Positions 41,506 to 50,314 of a stretch of 64,000 bases of DNA are shown piece after piece. The stretch is from contig NZ_JABGCL010000011.1 of the NCBI RefSeq assembly GCF_019800005.1, positions 124,001 to 188,000 of the forward strand. Reading direction: 5' to 3'. A model generated the notes under the pieces. That model searched no databases. It was not told the origin of the DNA and saw only the letters and a program-made list of their open reading frames with translations. The DNA comes from Geminicoccus harenae. GTDB lineage: Bacteria; Pseudomonadota; Alphaproteobacteria; Geminicoccales; Geminicoccaceae. The position numbers were made by a program, and so were the translations under genes. The stretch's first letter is position 1, and each line of letters begins with the position of its first letter.

Positions 41506-43181
41506 CAGAGGTGATAGCGCCCGATCGACTGGACCAGTTCCCCCGACAGGGTGCTGAGATTGGCCGCGGCCCGGTCGAGCTGGCGGGTACCGTCGGCGGT
41601 CTGGGTGCTGGCTTGGCGGATGTTGCGCAGGGCGATCATCACCTGCTCCAGGCCGATATGCTGCTGGTTGATGGCGGCGACGATCTGCTGGAACGTGTCG
41701 CTGCTCTCCTGGATCGTGTCGGTCAGGTGGTTGATCGCCCCCTGGGCCTGGTCGGTCTGCGCCGTGCCCGAGCTGATCCGCTTGACCGCTTCCTCGGTGA
41801 GCATCACCGAGGTGTTGATCCCGCGCTGGATGTCGCCCAGCACGGCGCGGACCTGGACGGTGGCTTCCTTGGACTGGTCGGCCAGGTTCTTGATCTCAGC
41901 GGCCACCACCGCGAAGCTCCGGCCGTGCTCGCCGGCCGCGGCCGCCTCGATCGCCGCGTTCAGCGCCAGGATGTGCGAGCGCTCCGCGATGTCGTTGACC
42001 GTCGCAATGATGTCGCCGACCGCATGGGTCCGCTCGCTCAGCATCACGATGTTCTCGGCGACCGATTCGACCTGCTCGCGGATCTTGTCCATCACCCGAG
42101 CGGTGTCGCCCACCGCCTGCAGCCCGTTGCTGCTCGCCTGGACGGTCTCCTCCGTCCCCAGCGACAGTTCCTGGGCGCGCTTGGACACCTGCGCGCCCGA
42201 CTGGGTGATCTCGTCCAGCGTGGCCGAGGTCTCCTGCACGGACGCCAGCTGCTCCTCCACGCTCGCCGCCTGCTGCTGGGTGGAGGTCCGGATCTCCTGG
42301 GTCGCGGCGTTCAGGCTTTCCGACACCGTCCGGCTCTGGATCGCCAGCTCCCGCAGGCCGGCGACCATGCCATTGAGATGCTGGGCGAGCTGGGAGATCT
42401 CGTCCTTGCTGCCGATGGTCACGGACGCGGTGAGATCACCGGCGCCGATCTGCTCGGCGAAGCGGGCGAAGCGGGCGAGCGGACGGGTGATCGAGCGCTG
42501 CAGGAGCCAGGCCGCCACGATACTCGCCAGCACGATCCCGGCAAACGCGGCCGCGACCGTGATCGCGGCGGTGCGGTGCATCTGCTCGATCCAGTCCTGT
42601 GCCTCGTTCACCAGCTGCACGACGCTCGTGCGAAGGCTGGTGAACCGCTCCTCGATCTGGTCGGCCAGCCGTGCCGCCTGCCCCTGCGCGTCCTCCGCCA
42701 TGGCGAAGTCGCTCTTGGACAGTGCGTCGAACTGCCGGAGCACGATCGGCTCGAGTTGCCGGATCAGGTCCTCCGCTGCCGCGAGCGTGTAGATGAGCTG
42801 GCGGATCTGCTGGTCGATGCCGGCGGAACCGACATCGTCGAGCCGGCCCTGCAGGCTGGCGCGCAGCGCGCCGACGGCCTGCCGGAGCTCGGTGAACTCG
42901 TTCTGCCATTCGGCCAGCGCGTCCTGCCGGTTGGCACTGCCGTTGCCGAGCGCCGCCAGCAGGGTGACGTCGCGCAGCCGGTTCCGGGCGGCGTGCGCCT
43001 GCTGCTGTACCAGTACGATCCCGTTGACGTCGTTCAGGAACGTCAGGTCGTGCTCGACGATCTGCTCGCTCAGGTCGCGGACCGTACGCAGCACATGGAG
43101 CTGGTAGAGGCCCAGCGCCAGCATCAGCAGGACGATGATGCCGAAGGTGACGAGGATCTTCTGCCGGACGCTAAGCCACAT
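41505..43181 (-). CDS. Methyl-accepting chemotaxis transducer
   Basis: 558 residues. TM1 at ~7-29 and TM2 at ~205-227 enclose a ~175-residue, largely helical periplasmic domain (four-helix-bundle type; '[33 protein letters not shown]'). HAMP follows ('[26 protein letters not shown]'), then a long coiled coil with the conserved hairpin tip '[37 protein letters not shown]'. There is no C-terminal NWETF-like CheR tether. I start at 43181 ([10 protein letters not shown]), which overlaps the CheW gene by 11 bases. It is the only transducer in the operon and presumably its dedicated sensor (WspA-like). Ligand unknown. Confidence 0.92.
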   Translation of the reverse strand: MWLSVRQKILVTFGIIVLLMLALGLYQLHVLRTVRDLSEQIVEHDLTFLNDVNGIVLVQQQAHAARNRLRDVTLLAALGNGSANRQDALAEWQNEFTELRQAVGALRASLQGRLDDVGSAGIDQQIRQLIYTLAAAEDLIRQLEPIVLRQFDALSKSDFAMAEDAQGQAARLADQIEERFTSLRTSVVQLVNEAQDWIEQMHRTAAITVAAAFAGIVLASIVAAWLLQRSITRPLARFARFAEQIGAGDLTASVTIGSKDEISQLAQHLNGMVAGLRELAIQSRTVSESLNAATQEIRTSTQQQAASVEEQLASVQETSATLDEITQSGAQVSKRAQELSLGTEETVQASSNGLQAVGDTARVMDKIREQVESVAENIVMLSERTHAVGDIIATVNDIAERSHILALNAAIEAAAAGEHGRSFAVVAAEIKNLADQSKEATVQVRAVLGDIQRGINTSVMLTEEAVKRISSGTAQTDQAQGAINHLTDTIQESSDTFQQIVAAINQQHIGLEQVMIALRNIRQASTQTADGTRQLDRAAANLSTLSGELVQSIGRYHL

Positions 43182-43737
43182 GATTTGCCGTTCCGTCGAC
43201 GCGACCGAGGATGGTCTCGGGATCCAGGAGGTCGATGCCGCTGCGGGTGATCCGCCCGAGCGTGCCGGGCAGGCCGTCCTCGGCCGGGAGCAGGTCCGCG
43301 GCCGGGGCCTCGACGATGCCGGCGGCACGGTCGACCCGCAGGCCGACCCGCCCGCCGCCCTGGCGCAGCACGACCAGATGCCCGCCGCTGCGCCGGGCGG
43401 ACCCTGCCCGCCTGCCGAACAGCTCCGCCAGGTCATAGACGCGGCAGAGCACGCCCCTGGTCTCGACCAGCCCCAGCAATGCCGGCCCTGCCCGCGGCAG
43501 CCGGGCCGGCAGCGGCATCGCCGCCACCTCGGCTACGGCATCGACCCGGAGCGCACAGCTCTCGCCATCGACCTCCAGCAGCAGCAGCGCAATGGTGACT
43601 GCCTCCGCAGCCATGCTGCGGGTCGCGAGCTGCCGGGTGCGCTCCAGCAGGATCGCATGCGCGCGGCCGTCCAGACCTTCGGCCGCCATGGGCTCTTGCT
43701 CGGGATGCCGCAGGGCCATGGGGCGGTCCGCTTCCAT
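43171..43737 (-). CDS. CheW-type coupling protein 2
   Basis: 188 residues. After a ~45-residue charged N-terminus comes a CheW domain: '[57 protein letters not shown]', then '[26 protein letters not shown]'. Adaptors of this kind link transducer and CheA. The N-terminal extension is unusual for CheW but is seen in WspD-like adaptors. It begins two bases after the cheR stop and overlaps the transducer start. Confidence 0.85.
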   Translation of the reverse strand: MEADRPMALRHPEQEPMAAEGLDGRAHAILLERTRQLATRSMAAEAVTIALLLLEVDGESCALRVDAVAEVAAMPLPARLPRAGPALLGLVETRGVLCRVYDLAELFGRRAGSARRSGGHLVVLRQGGGRVGLRVDRAAGIVEAPAADLLPAEDGLPGTLGRITRSGIDLLDPETILGRVDGTANHVA

Positions 43738-43739
43738 GC

Positions 43740-45026
43740 TCAGGCGCGCAACTGGCGAAGCTGGCCGGCCAGCAGGCTGCGCAGCTCGGCGACGTTCAGC
43801 TCACCGGCGGGCACGGGCTGGTCCTCGCCGAACTCCGCCAGGCAGCGCAGCGCGTTGGTGAAGGACTTGAGCGCGCCCGCGAGGTCGCCCCGCCGGCGCA
43901 GGAGGTCGCCGAGCTGGAGATGGGCCATGGCGAACCCGCGGTCGAGATAGATCGCCCGCCGCAGCGCCTGCTCGGCGGCCTCGGTCTGCTCCGCCTGCCG
44001 CAGCGCCAGCGCGTCCTGGTAGAACGCGACCGGATCGGGCGGCAGCGGCGCCGGGGGCCGGATCCGGGCAGGTGCCGCACCGTTGCGGCATGGTGCCGGC
44101 CGTGACATGGCCACCGGGCGGTGTCGTGGCGGGGCAGCCGCGACCGCCGGTCGCGATGTGCCATGGTCCTGCCGGCGCCGGTAGAGGATGGCGCCGGGGG
44201 CCAGCACCGGCTCGAAGTCCGCCTGGAACGGTGCGCCGCCCTCGGCATGGCCGATCAGGAGCCAGCCATGACCGACCAGGCGCGCCGCCAGCTTCGGCGC
44301 CAGCGCGGCCAGCGTCGGCTGGTCGAAGTAGATCATCACGTTGCGGCACAGGATGATGTCGAAGTCGGCCAGCCGGTCGTCCGGTGCCGGCTCCGGCGTC
44401 AGGTCCATCAGGTTGTGGTGGCGGAACTCGACCATGCCGCGCAGTTCCGGGCGTACCCGCCAGCCGCCGGGTGCGGGCTCCACCACCGCCGCGCGGTCGG
44501 CCGGCGCCACGTCGCGCAGCGCCCATTCGCTGAACTCGCCGCGCCGCGCCTGGGCCAGGAAGGCCCGGTTGATGTCGGTGCCGAGGATCGTGACCCGCCA
44601 CTCGGGCAGGCGCTCGCCCAGCGCGGCACGCACCAGTGCCGCCAGCGAATAGGCCTCGGCACCGGTGGCGCAGCCGGCGGACCACAGGCGCAGGCGGCGC
44701 GTGGCGGCGTTGCGCGCGATTGCCTCGGGCAGCAGCCGGTCGCGCAGCGCCTGGAACTGCTGGCTGTAGCGGAAGAAGAAGGTCTCGCCGATCGTCAGTT
44801 CACCGACCAGCGCGTCCCATTCGCCCGTGCGCGCCGGATCGGCCTCCAGCAGTGCCAGATAGGCGGCGCAGCCGGCCGCCCCGCAGGCGGCCAGCCGCCG
44901 CTCGAGCCGCTCGGCCAGCGCCTCGTCCTTGTCCTGGAAATAGGCCAGCCCGGTGGCCGCCAGGATGCGGCGCTTCAGCAAAGGGTAGCCGGGATCGCGC
45001 AGGAGCGGGGGGTCGGCGCGGCTCAT
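43740..45026 (-). CDS. cheR: CheR methyltransferase with C-terminal TPR region (WspC-like)
   Basis: 428 residues. The methyltransferase domain occupies ~1-275: N-terminal helices, 'ELTIGETFFFRYSQQFQALRDRLLP', SAM motif 'LRLWSAGCATGAEAYSLA', 'ILGTDINRAFLAQARRGEFSEWALR', 'FDIILCRNVMIYFD' and 'GHGWLLIGHAEG'. A Pro/Arg-rich linker precedes tetratricopeptide-like repeats at ~330-405 ('AFYQDALALRQAEQTEAAEQALRRAIYLDRGFAMAHLQLGDLLRRRGDLAGALKSFTNAL'). CheR-TPR proteins belong to alternative chemosensory systems such as Wsp and Frz. The start at 45026 overlaps the first cheW stop (ATGA). Confidence 0.92.
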   Translation of the reverse strand: MSRADPPLLRDPGYPLLKRRILAATGLAYFQDKDEALAERLERRLAACGAAGCAAYLALLEADPARTGEWDALVGELTIGETFFFRYSQQFQALRDRLLPEAIARNAATRRLRLWSAGCATGAEAYSLAALVRAALGERLPEWRVTILGTDINRAFLAQARRGEFSEWALRDVAPADRAAVVEPAPGGWRVRPELRGMVEFRHHNLMDLTPEPAPDDRLADFDIILCRNVMIYFDQPTLAALAPKLAARLVGHGWLLIGHAEGGAPFQADFEPVLAPGAILYRRRQDHGTSRPAVAAAPPRHRPVAMSRPAPCRNGAAPARIRPPAPLPPDPVAFYQDALALRQAEQTEAAEQALRRAIYLDRGFAMAHLQLGDLLRRRGDLAGALKSFTNALRCLAEFGEDQPVPAGELNVAELRSLLAGQLRQLRA

Positions 45027-45496
45027 GCGCGAGCACCTTCGCCGGCCTCTGCCGGCCGGCCGGCCACCCACGAGGCCGGCGCCGCACCGTCACCCAGATG
45101 CACCAGCCGCCCGGCATCCAGGAGATGCCAGCCACGGCCAGCCCATTCGACCTGCCCCGTCACCACGCCTTCCAGGCTGCGATGGGCCAGGAAGGGCGGG
45201 CTCACCGGCGCTGCGGCCACGTCCAGCACCTCGTCCACGATCAGCGCGCATGGCTCGTCGGCATGGCGCAGCCTGAGGAGCGGCGAGTACAGCCCGGGCG
45301 GCCGCTCCGGCAGCCCGAGCAGCCGGTCGGTCCGCAGCGCCAGGCAGACCGAGCCTTCAAGGCGGAACACGCCGCCCACGGTCGGCGCCATGCCGGGCAA
45401 AGGCTGCAGGATCGGGCAGGGCAGGATCTCGACGACGTCGGCGAGCGGCAGGGCGAGGTCCATGGAGGAAACGCGGAACAGCACGACGTGGATCAT
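45023..45496 (-). CDS. CheW-type coupling protein 1, first gene of chemosensory operon
   Basis: About 157 residues, a single CheW fold: 'VVLFRVSSMDLALPLADVVEILPCPILQPLPGMAPTVGGVFRLEGSVCLALRTDRLLGLP' and 'CALIVDEVLDVAA'. The tail is Gly/Ala/Glu-rich. The start is uncertain: ATG at 45496 (MIHVVLFRV) places the first strand correctly, but the ribosome-binding site is weak; ATGs at 45556 and 45580 are possible. It heads seven tightly overlapping genes ending with the hybrid kinase. The 236 bases upstream, 45497-45732, contain no gene and an A+T-rich patch near 45640-45690 that probably holds the operon promoter. Confidence 0.85.
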   Translation of the reverse strand: MIHVVLFRVSSMDLALPLADVVEILPCPILQPLPGMAPTVGGVFRLEGSVCLALRTDRLLGLPERPPGLYSPLLRLRHADEPCALIVDEVLDVAAAPVSPPFLAHRSLEGVVTGQVEWAGRGWHLLDAGRLVHLGDGAAPASWVAGRPAEAGEGARA

Positions 45497-45732
45497 CTGC
45501 GGAAGTTCTCGTCGGGGCGTTTCAACCACAGGGGCAACCCAGCAGGCGCCTGCCATGTCGGTCGAATGGCGCAGTGCCAAGGAAGCGGGACTTACGATCC
45601 GGAAGAATTCCCACTTCTCCGGCCCAAGGCCAGCACACCTATTGCCGTTGATAATGACGACTTGTCCATATCGGAAATCACGATGATCAATTCCAGTGGC
45701 GTCGACGCCTCACCTTGAAGTTGATCACGCCC

Positions 45733-46506
45733 TCAGAAGCCGGCGCGGACGAACTCCCAGGCCGCCGCCAGATGGCCGCGGAGGGTGCGCTCGGCACGGT
45801 CCGCATCGCGGCGCATGATCGCTTCCAGGATCGCTTCGTGCGCGCGGCAGTTCATCCGGTCGATCTCCACGGCGTGGGGCATGCGCGCCCATGATGCCGC
45901 CAGCCAGCCGACGAAGGCCTGCTGCAGCGCCGGGAAGATCGGGTTGCCGGGCACCTGGTAGAGCACCGCGTGGAAGGCGACGTCGGTGGCATAGAAGCGC
46001 GGGCCGTCGCCCACCGCCGCGCGGTTCTCGGCCAGCGCCGCCTCGAGGGCGGCGATGTCGGCCGGGCGGGCATGCTGGGCGGCATGCCGGACCAGCGCCG
46101 CCTCGACGAAGATCCGGGCCTCGAACAGGTTCCAGGCACCGGATTCCTCCAGCACCAGATGGCGGACGAGTTCGCCCAGATTGCCGATCGCCCGGCCGAT
46201 GTCCGGCTCCTGCACGATCGGCCGGTGGCCGCGGCGGATCTGCAGCACGCCGCGGCCGGCCAGGGCCGCGATCGCTTCCCGCACCGCCACGCGGCTCACG
46301 CCGAACCGGCTCACCAGGTCGCGCTCGGCCGGCAACGGCCGCCCGGGCGGAAGCTCGCCCCTGCGCACCATGGCCAGGATCGCCTCGGCCAGCGCGTCCG
46401 CCAGCCGCCCGCCCGGCGCCACGGCCAGGGTCCGGCGCCCGATGGGATCGTCGCCCTCCGGTTCTGCCGACGTGACCGGCTCCGCTCCTGTCTGCTGCAG
46501 CTTCAT
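45733..46506 (-). CDS. GntR-family (FCD/FadR subfamily) regulator of the sugar-uptake operon
   Basis: 257 residues. Winged helix 'RLADALAEAILAMVRRGELPPGRPLPAERDLVSRFGVSRVAVREAIAALAGRGVLQI' follows a ~30-residue disordered N-terminus; the FCD domain has 'FEARIFVEAALVRHAAQHA', 'DVAFHAVLYQVPGNPIF' (metal-binding Asp/His) and 'CRAHEAILEAIMRRDADRAERTLRGHL'. It is divergent from a sugar ABC operon. The ATG at 46506 touches the palindrome TTTGGT-TAG-ACCAAA and has no Shine-Dalgarno, so the message may be leaderless or start translation at a downstream GTG. Autorepression plus control of the divergent operon is likely. Confidence 0.88.
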   Translation of the reverse strand: MKLQQTGAEPVTSAEPEGDDPIGRRTLAVAPGGRLADALAEAILAMVRRGELPPGRPLPAERDLVSRFGVSRVAVREAIAALAGRGVLQIRRGHRPIVQEPDIGRAIGNLGELVRHLVLEESGAWNLFEARIFVEAALVRHAAQHARPADIAALEAALAENRAAVGDGPRFYATDVAFHAVLYQVPGNPIFPALQQAFVGWLAASWARMPHAVEIDRMNCRAHEAILEAIMRRDADRAERTLRGHLAAAWEFVRAGF

Positions 46507-46520
46507 TTGGTTAGACCAAA
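46506..46520. promoter_or_regulatory. FadR/FCD-type operator between GntR gene and sugar operon
   Basis: TTTGGT-TAG-ACCAAA is a perfect 15-base palindrome containing TGGT-N3-ACCA, the consensus of GntR/FCD regulators. It abuts the GntR start codon and lies about 190 bases upstream of the binding-protein gene. Confidence 0.8.
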
Positions 46521-46711
46521 ACTCGTCGCTCTGGTGTCATGCCTGACGCCGTCGCACTTGGCTAGCCCGGCGGAACATGAACGATGGTCGGGCATTGACA
46601 GGCGAAACCGTCCGCAACTACCGTCCGCCGCGGTCGGACCATATGGCAGAGCCGTCCCCCGCCGGATATCCTGGGGAAGCGGCGGCACGGCAGCCGACCG
46701 AGGAGGCTAGA

Positions 46712-47689
46712 ATGTTCCGACGCAGCGTCGTCAAGCTGGCGGCGGCCGCCGCCGTCATCGCTCTTGGAGTGGGCAGTGCGACTGCCCAGGAGCTGCCGAA
46801 GCTTGAGCCCAAGGACAGCTACAAGGTCGGCTTCGCCCAGACCGAGAGCAACAATCCCTGGCGGATCGCCCAGACCAAGAGCATGCAGGACGAGGCGCAG
46901 AAGCGCGGCTGGCAGCTCGTCTACACCGATGCCGCCGGCTCCGCGGCCAAGCAGGTCGCCGACGTCAATTCCATGATCGCCCAGGGCGTGGACGCGATCT
47001 TCCTGGCACCCCGCGAGGAGAAGCCGCTGATCCCGGCGGTGATGGCCGCCAAGCGCGCCGGCATCCCGGTGATCCTGCTCGACCGCTCGGTCGACCCGAG
47101 CCTAGCCGAGGCCGGCCGCGACTACGTCACCTTCATCGGCTCCGACTTCATCGAGGAAGGCCGGCGCGCCGGGGAATGGCTGGCCCAGACCACGGGCGGC
47201 AAGGCCAAGATCATCGAGCTGCAGGGCACCACCGGCTCCTCGCCGGCCAATGACCGCGCCAAGGGCTTCGCCGACGCGATCCAGGCCCATCCGGAGATGG
47301 AAGTGGTCGCCAGCCAGTCCGGCGACTTCGCCCGCGACAAGGGCCGCCAGGTCGCCGAGACCCTGCTCCAGGCCCATCCGGACGCGACCGCCATCTACGC
47401 CCACAACGACGAGATGGCGGTGGGCGCGATCGCCGCGGTCGAGGCCGCCGGCAAGGTGCCGGGCAAGGACATCACGATCGTCTCGATCGACGGGACCCGC
47501 GATGCGCTGCAGGCGATCATCGACGGCAAGCTGGGCGCCACGGTGGAGTGCAGCCCGTTCTTCGGGCCGGTCGCCTACGACACGCTGGTCAAGTACGCCA
47601 ACGGCGAGACCATCCCGCCCAAGATCATCAACGAGGACCGGTTCTTCGACGCGTCCAACGCGCAGGAACTGATCGCCGAGGCCTACTGA
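46712..47689 (+). CDS. Sugar-binding protein of YtfQ type
   Basis: 325 residues. Signal peptide 'MFRRSVVKLAAAAAVIALGVGSATAQ', then a periplasmic-binding-protein type 1 (RbsB-like) fold: 'YKVGFAQTESNNPWRIAQTKSMQDEAQKRGWQLVYTDA', 'VDAIFLAPREEKPLIPAVMAAKRAGIPVILLDRSVDP' and 'AIYAHNDEMAVGAIAAVEAAGKVPGKDITIVSIDGTRDAL'. The 'TESNNPWR' and 'REEKPL' strings match galactofuranose-binding YtfQ better than ribose-binding RbsB. GAGGAGG lies upstream of the ATG. First gene of a five-gene uptake/catabolic operon. Ligand probably an aldose, furanose sugar or sugar acid. Confidence 0.88.
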   Translation: MFRRSVVKLAAAAAVIALGVGSATAQELPKLEPKDSYKVGFAQTESNNPWRIAQTKSMQDEAQKRGWQLVYTDAAGSAAKQVADVNSMIAQGVDAIFLAPREEKPLIPAVMAAKRAGIPVILLDRSVDPSLAEAGRDYVTFIGSDFIEEGRRAGEWLAQTTGGKAKIIELQGTTGSSPANDRAKGFADAIQAHPEMEVVASQSGDFARDKGRQVAETLLQAHPDATAIYAHNDEMAVGAIAAVEAAGKVPGKDITIVSIDGTRDALQAIIDGKLGATVECSPFFGPVAYDTLVKYANGETIPPKIINEDRFFDASNAQELIAEAY

Positions 47690-47757
47690 CGATCCCATCG
47701 CCCGGACATCCCGGCAGGTCTTCTGCCGCGGATGCCCGGGCCCGGCCCAGCAAGAGC

Positions 47758-49317
47758 ATGTTCCAGCGCCAGACCCCTACGCCCACGCCGCCGCTGCTCG
47801 TCATGCGCGGCATCGACAAGAGCTTCGGTGGCAGCCCGGCCCTGCGCGGTGCCGAGTTCACGCTCGGCCGGGGCGAGGTCCATGCCCTGATCGGGCAGAA
47901 CGGGGCCGGCAAGTCGACGCTGATCAAGGTGCTGACCGGCTATCACCGGCGTGATGCCGGCCTGGTCGAGTTCGACGGCCAGCCGTTCGAGGTCCACTCG
48001 CCCCACGCCGCCCAGGCCGCCGGGATCAGCACGATCTACCAGGAGATCAACCTGGTGGGCCTGCGCTCCGTCGCGGAGAACATCTGCCTGGGCCGCGAGC
48101 CGCGCCGCTTCGGCCTGCTCGACTGGCGGGCGATGCATGCGGAGGCGCGCCGGCTGCTCGGGCGCTTCTCCATCGATGTCGACGTCCGCCGCCCGCTCGG
48201 CAGCCTGCCGACCGCGACCCAGCAGATGGTCGCGATCGCCCGGGCGATCGGCTTCAAGGCCAAGCTCGTGATCATGGACGAGCCGACCTCATCCCTGGAC
48301 GATCGCGAGGTCGAGGTCCTGTTCGACGTGATCCGCCAGATCCGCGCCGACGGCGTCTCCGTCGTGTTCGTGTCCCACAAGCTCGACGAGCTTTATGCGG
48401 TGTGCGACCGCGTCACTATCATGCGCGACGGCACCACCGTGCGCAGCGGCCCGATGAGCGAGATCGGCAAGCTGGAACTGGTCGCCACCATGCTCGGCCG
48501 CGAGCTCACCGCCGTTGCCCGCCAAGGTGCCACGGCGTTCGGCGCCAAGGCGGCGCACGCGGCCGGCGAGGTGCTGGCCGTCGACCAGCTCGCCGCCGGT
48601 CCCAGGGTGCGCGACGTGTCGCTCGCGGTGGGCGCCGGCGAGATCGTCGGCATGGCCGGGCTGCTCGGTGCCGGGCGGACTGAGACGGTGCGGGTCGTGT
48701 TCGGCGCTGATCCGGCCGCCGGCGGCAGCATGCGCTATGGCGGCCAGCCGTTCCGGCCGACGGAGCCTGCCGATGCGATCGCCCGCGGCATCGGTTTCTG
48801 CACCGAGGACCGCAAGATCGAGGGGATCGTGCCCGAACTGTCGGTGCGCGAGAACCTGACCCTGGCCCTGCTGCCGCATCTGACCAAGGCCGGCATCGTC
48901 GACGAGGCGGAGCAGCGCCGGATCGTCGAGCGCTTCATCCAGCGCCTGGGCGTGAAGTGCCAGAGCCCCGAGCAGCCGATCCGCGAGCTGTCCGGCGGCA
49001 ACCAGCAGAAGGTCCTGCTGGCGCGCTGGCTGTGCATGAACCCCAAGCTCCTGATCCTGGACGAGCCCACCCGCGGCATCGATGTCGGTGCCAAGGCCGA
49101 GATCCAGGCCCTGATCGGCGAACTCGCCAAGGACGGGCTGGCGGTGCTGATGGTTTCCTCCGAGGTCGAGGAGATCATCGAGGGCTCGGACCGCGCCTAT
49201 GTGCTGCGCGATGGCCAGACCGTGGCCGAGCTTACTGGCCAAGATCTGAACGAGACCGAGCTCCTGGCGGCCATGGCCCATGGCGCCCACGACTCCAGGG
49301 AATACGGCCATGGCTGA
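47758..49317 (+). CDS. Sugar ABC transporter double-ATPase of YtfR type
   Basis: 519 residues with two ABC modules. Module 1: Walker A GQNGAGKST, 'YQEINLVGLRSVAENICLGREPRRFGLLDW', signature-like 'SLPTATQQMVAIARAIGF', Walker B VIMDEPTSSLD. Module 2: degenerate Walker A 'GLLGAGRTE', signature LSGGNQQKVLLARWL, Walker B LILDEPTRGID. The 'YQE-x-NL-x-x-x-x-SVA-x-N-x-x-x-GREP-x-RFGLL' block is characteristic of YtfR. It energises the two permeases downstream and overlaps the first by eight bases. The start at 47758 is 68 bases after the binding-protein stop. Confidence 0.9.
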   Translation: MFQRQTPTPTPPLLVMRGIDKSFGGSPALRGAEFTLGRGEVHALIGQNGAGKSTLIKVLTGYHRRDAGLVEFDGQPFEVHSPHAAQAAGISTIYQEINLVGLRSVAENICLGREPRRFGLLDWRAMHAEARRLLGRFSIDVDVRRPLGSLPTATQQMVAIARAIGFKAKLVIMDEPTSSLDDREVEVLFDVIRQIRADGVSVVFVSHKLDELYAVCDRVTIMRDGTTVRSGPMSEIGKLELVATMLGRELTAVARQGATAFGAKAAHAAGEVLAVDQLAAGPRVRDVSLAVGAGEIVGMAGLLGAGRTETVRVVFGADPAAGGSMRYGGQPFRPTEPADAIARGIGFCTEDRKIEGIVPELSVRENLTLALLPHLTKAGIVDEAEQRRIVERFIQRLGVKCQSPEQPIRELSGGNQQKVLLARWLCMNPKLLILDEPTRGIDVGAKAEIQALIGELAKDGLAVLMVSSEVEEIIEGSDRAYVLRDGQTVAELTGQDLNETELLAAMAHGAHDSREYGHG

Positions 49318-50314
49318 TGCCTCCATCGCCCGCCCGGCCGCCCCTGCCCGCACCAGTGACGGGCTGGGTCAGCTCCTGGCCCGGCACGGCGCGCTGGTGG
49401 GCTTGGTCCTGCTGGTGCTGTTCAACCTGGCCTTCACGCCGAACTTCGTTTCCTGGCAGACGCTCAACGTCAACCTGACCCAGGTCGCGGCGATCGTGAT
49501 CGTGGCGGTCGGGATGACGCTGGTGATCGCGACCGGCGGCATCGACCTGTCGGTGGGCTCGCTGATGGCGATCTCGGGGGCACTCGCACCCTTGATCCTG
49601 CTGGGCCAGATCCTGCCCATGCCCCATCCGCTGCTGGCCGTCGCACTGGCCTTCGTCCTGCCGGTGCTGGTCGCGGGTGCCTTCGGTTGGTTCAACGGCT
49701 TCCTGATCACCCGCTACCGGATCCAGCCGATCGTCGCGACGCTGGTCCTGTTCATCGCCGGGCGCGGCATCGCCCAGGTCGTCACCAACGGCAACCTGCA
49801 GGTCTTCCGCAACCCCGAGTTCCAGGTGATCGGCCTGGGCCGCCTGTTCGGCATCCCGGTCCAGGTGATCCTGATGCTGATCCTGGTGGCGGGTGCTGCC
49901 TGGATGCTGCGCCGGACCCTGTTCGGCCGGCAGATCCTGGCGGTCGGCGGCAACGAGCAGGCGGCACGCCTGGCCGGCATCCCGGTCGCGAGCGTCAAAC
50001 GCCGCGTCTACCTGATCTCGGGCCTGTGCGCCGGCCTGGCCGGCCTCGTGGTGATCGCGATCAACTCCGCCTCGGACGCCAACCTGATCGGGCTCGGCAT
50101 GGAGCTGGACGCGATCGCGGCGGTGGCGGTCGGCGGCACGCTGCTGGCCGGCGGGCGCGCCTCGATCACCGGGACGCTGCTGGGTGCCCTGATCATCCAG
50201 CTCGTCCGCTACACGCTGCTCGCCAACGGCGTGCCCGATTCCGCGGCACTGGTCGCCAAGGCCGGGCTGATCGTGCTGGCGGTCTGGCTGCAGCAGGGTC
50301 GCAAGAGCACATGA
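49310..50314 (+). CDS. Sugar ABC transporter permease, YtfT type
   Basis: 334 residues, about ten hydrophobic segments (BPD_transp_2 family). Signatures: 'VGMTLVIATGGIDLSVGSLMAISGALA', 'GWFNGFLITRYRIQPIVATLVLFIAGRGIAQVVT', 'GGNEQAARLAGIPVASVKRRVYLISGLCAGLAG' and 'AVAVGGTLLAGGRASITGTLLGALIIQ'. N-terminal 30 residues are cytoplasmic and Ala/Pro-rich. It overlaps the ATPase gene by eight bases and the next permease by ATGA. Confidence 0.9.
   Translation: MADASIARPAAPARTSDGLGQLLARHGALVGLVLLVLFNLAFTPNFVSWQTLNVNLTQVAAIVIVAVGMTLVIATGGIDLSVGSLMAISGALAPLILLGQILPMPHPLLAVALAFVLPVLVAGAFGWFNGFLITRYRIQPIVATLVLFIAGRGIAQVVTNGNLQVFRNPEFQVIGLGRLFGIPVQVILMLILVAGAAWMLRRTLFGRQILAVGGNEQAARLAGIPVASVKRRVYLISGLCAGLAGLVVIAINSASDANLIGLGMELDAIAAVAVGGTLLAGGRASITGTLLGALIIQLVRYTLLANGVPDSAALVAKAGLIVLAVWLQQGRKST

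Noticed and set aside
38821-41514. A ~900-codon plus-strand frame opposite cheA/cheB
   Set aside because: Antisense to well-supported CheA and CheB; low-complexity Arg/His/Gln/Pro product.
35587-45496. Flagellar chemotaxis operon
   Set aside because: There is no separate CheY, CheD or flagellar gene; CheA-REC and CheR-TPR are marks of alternative chemosensory systems.
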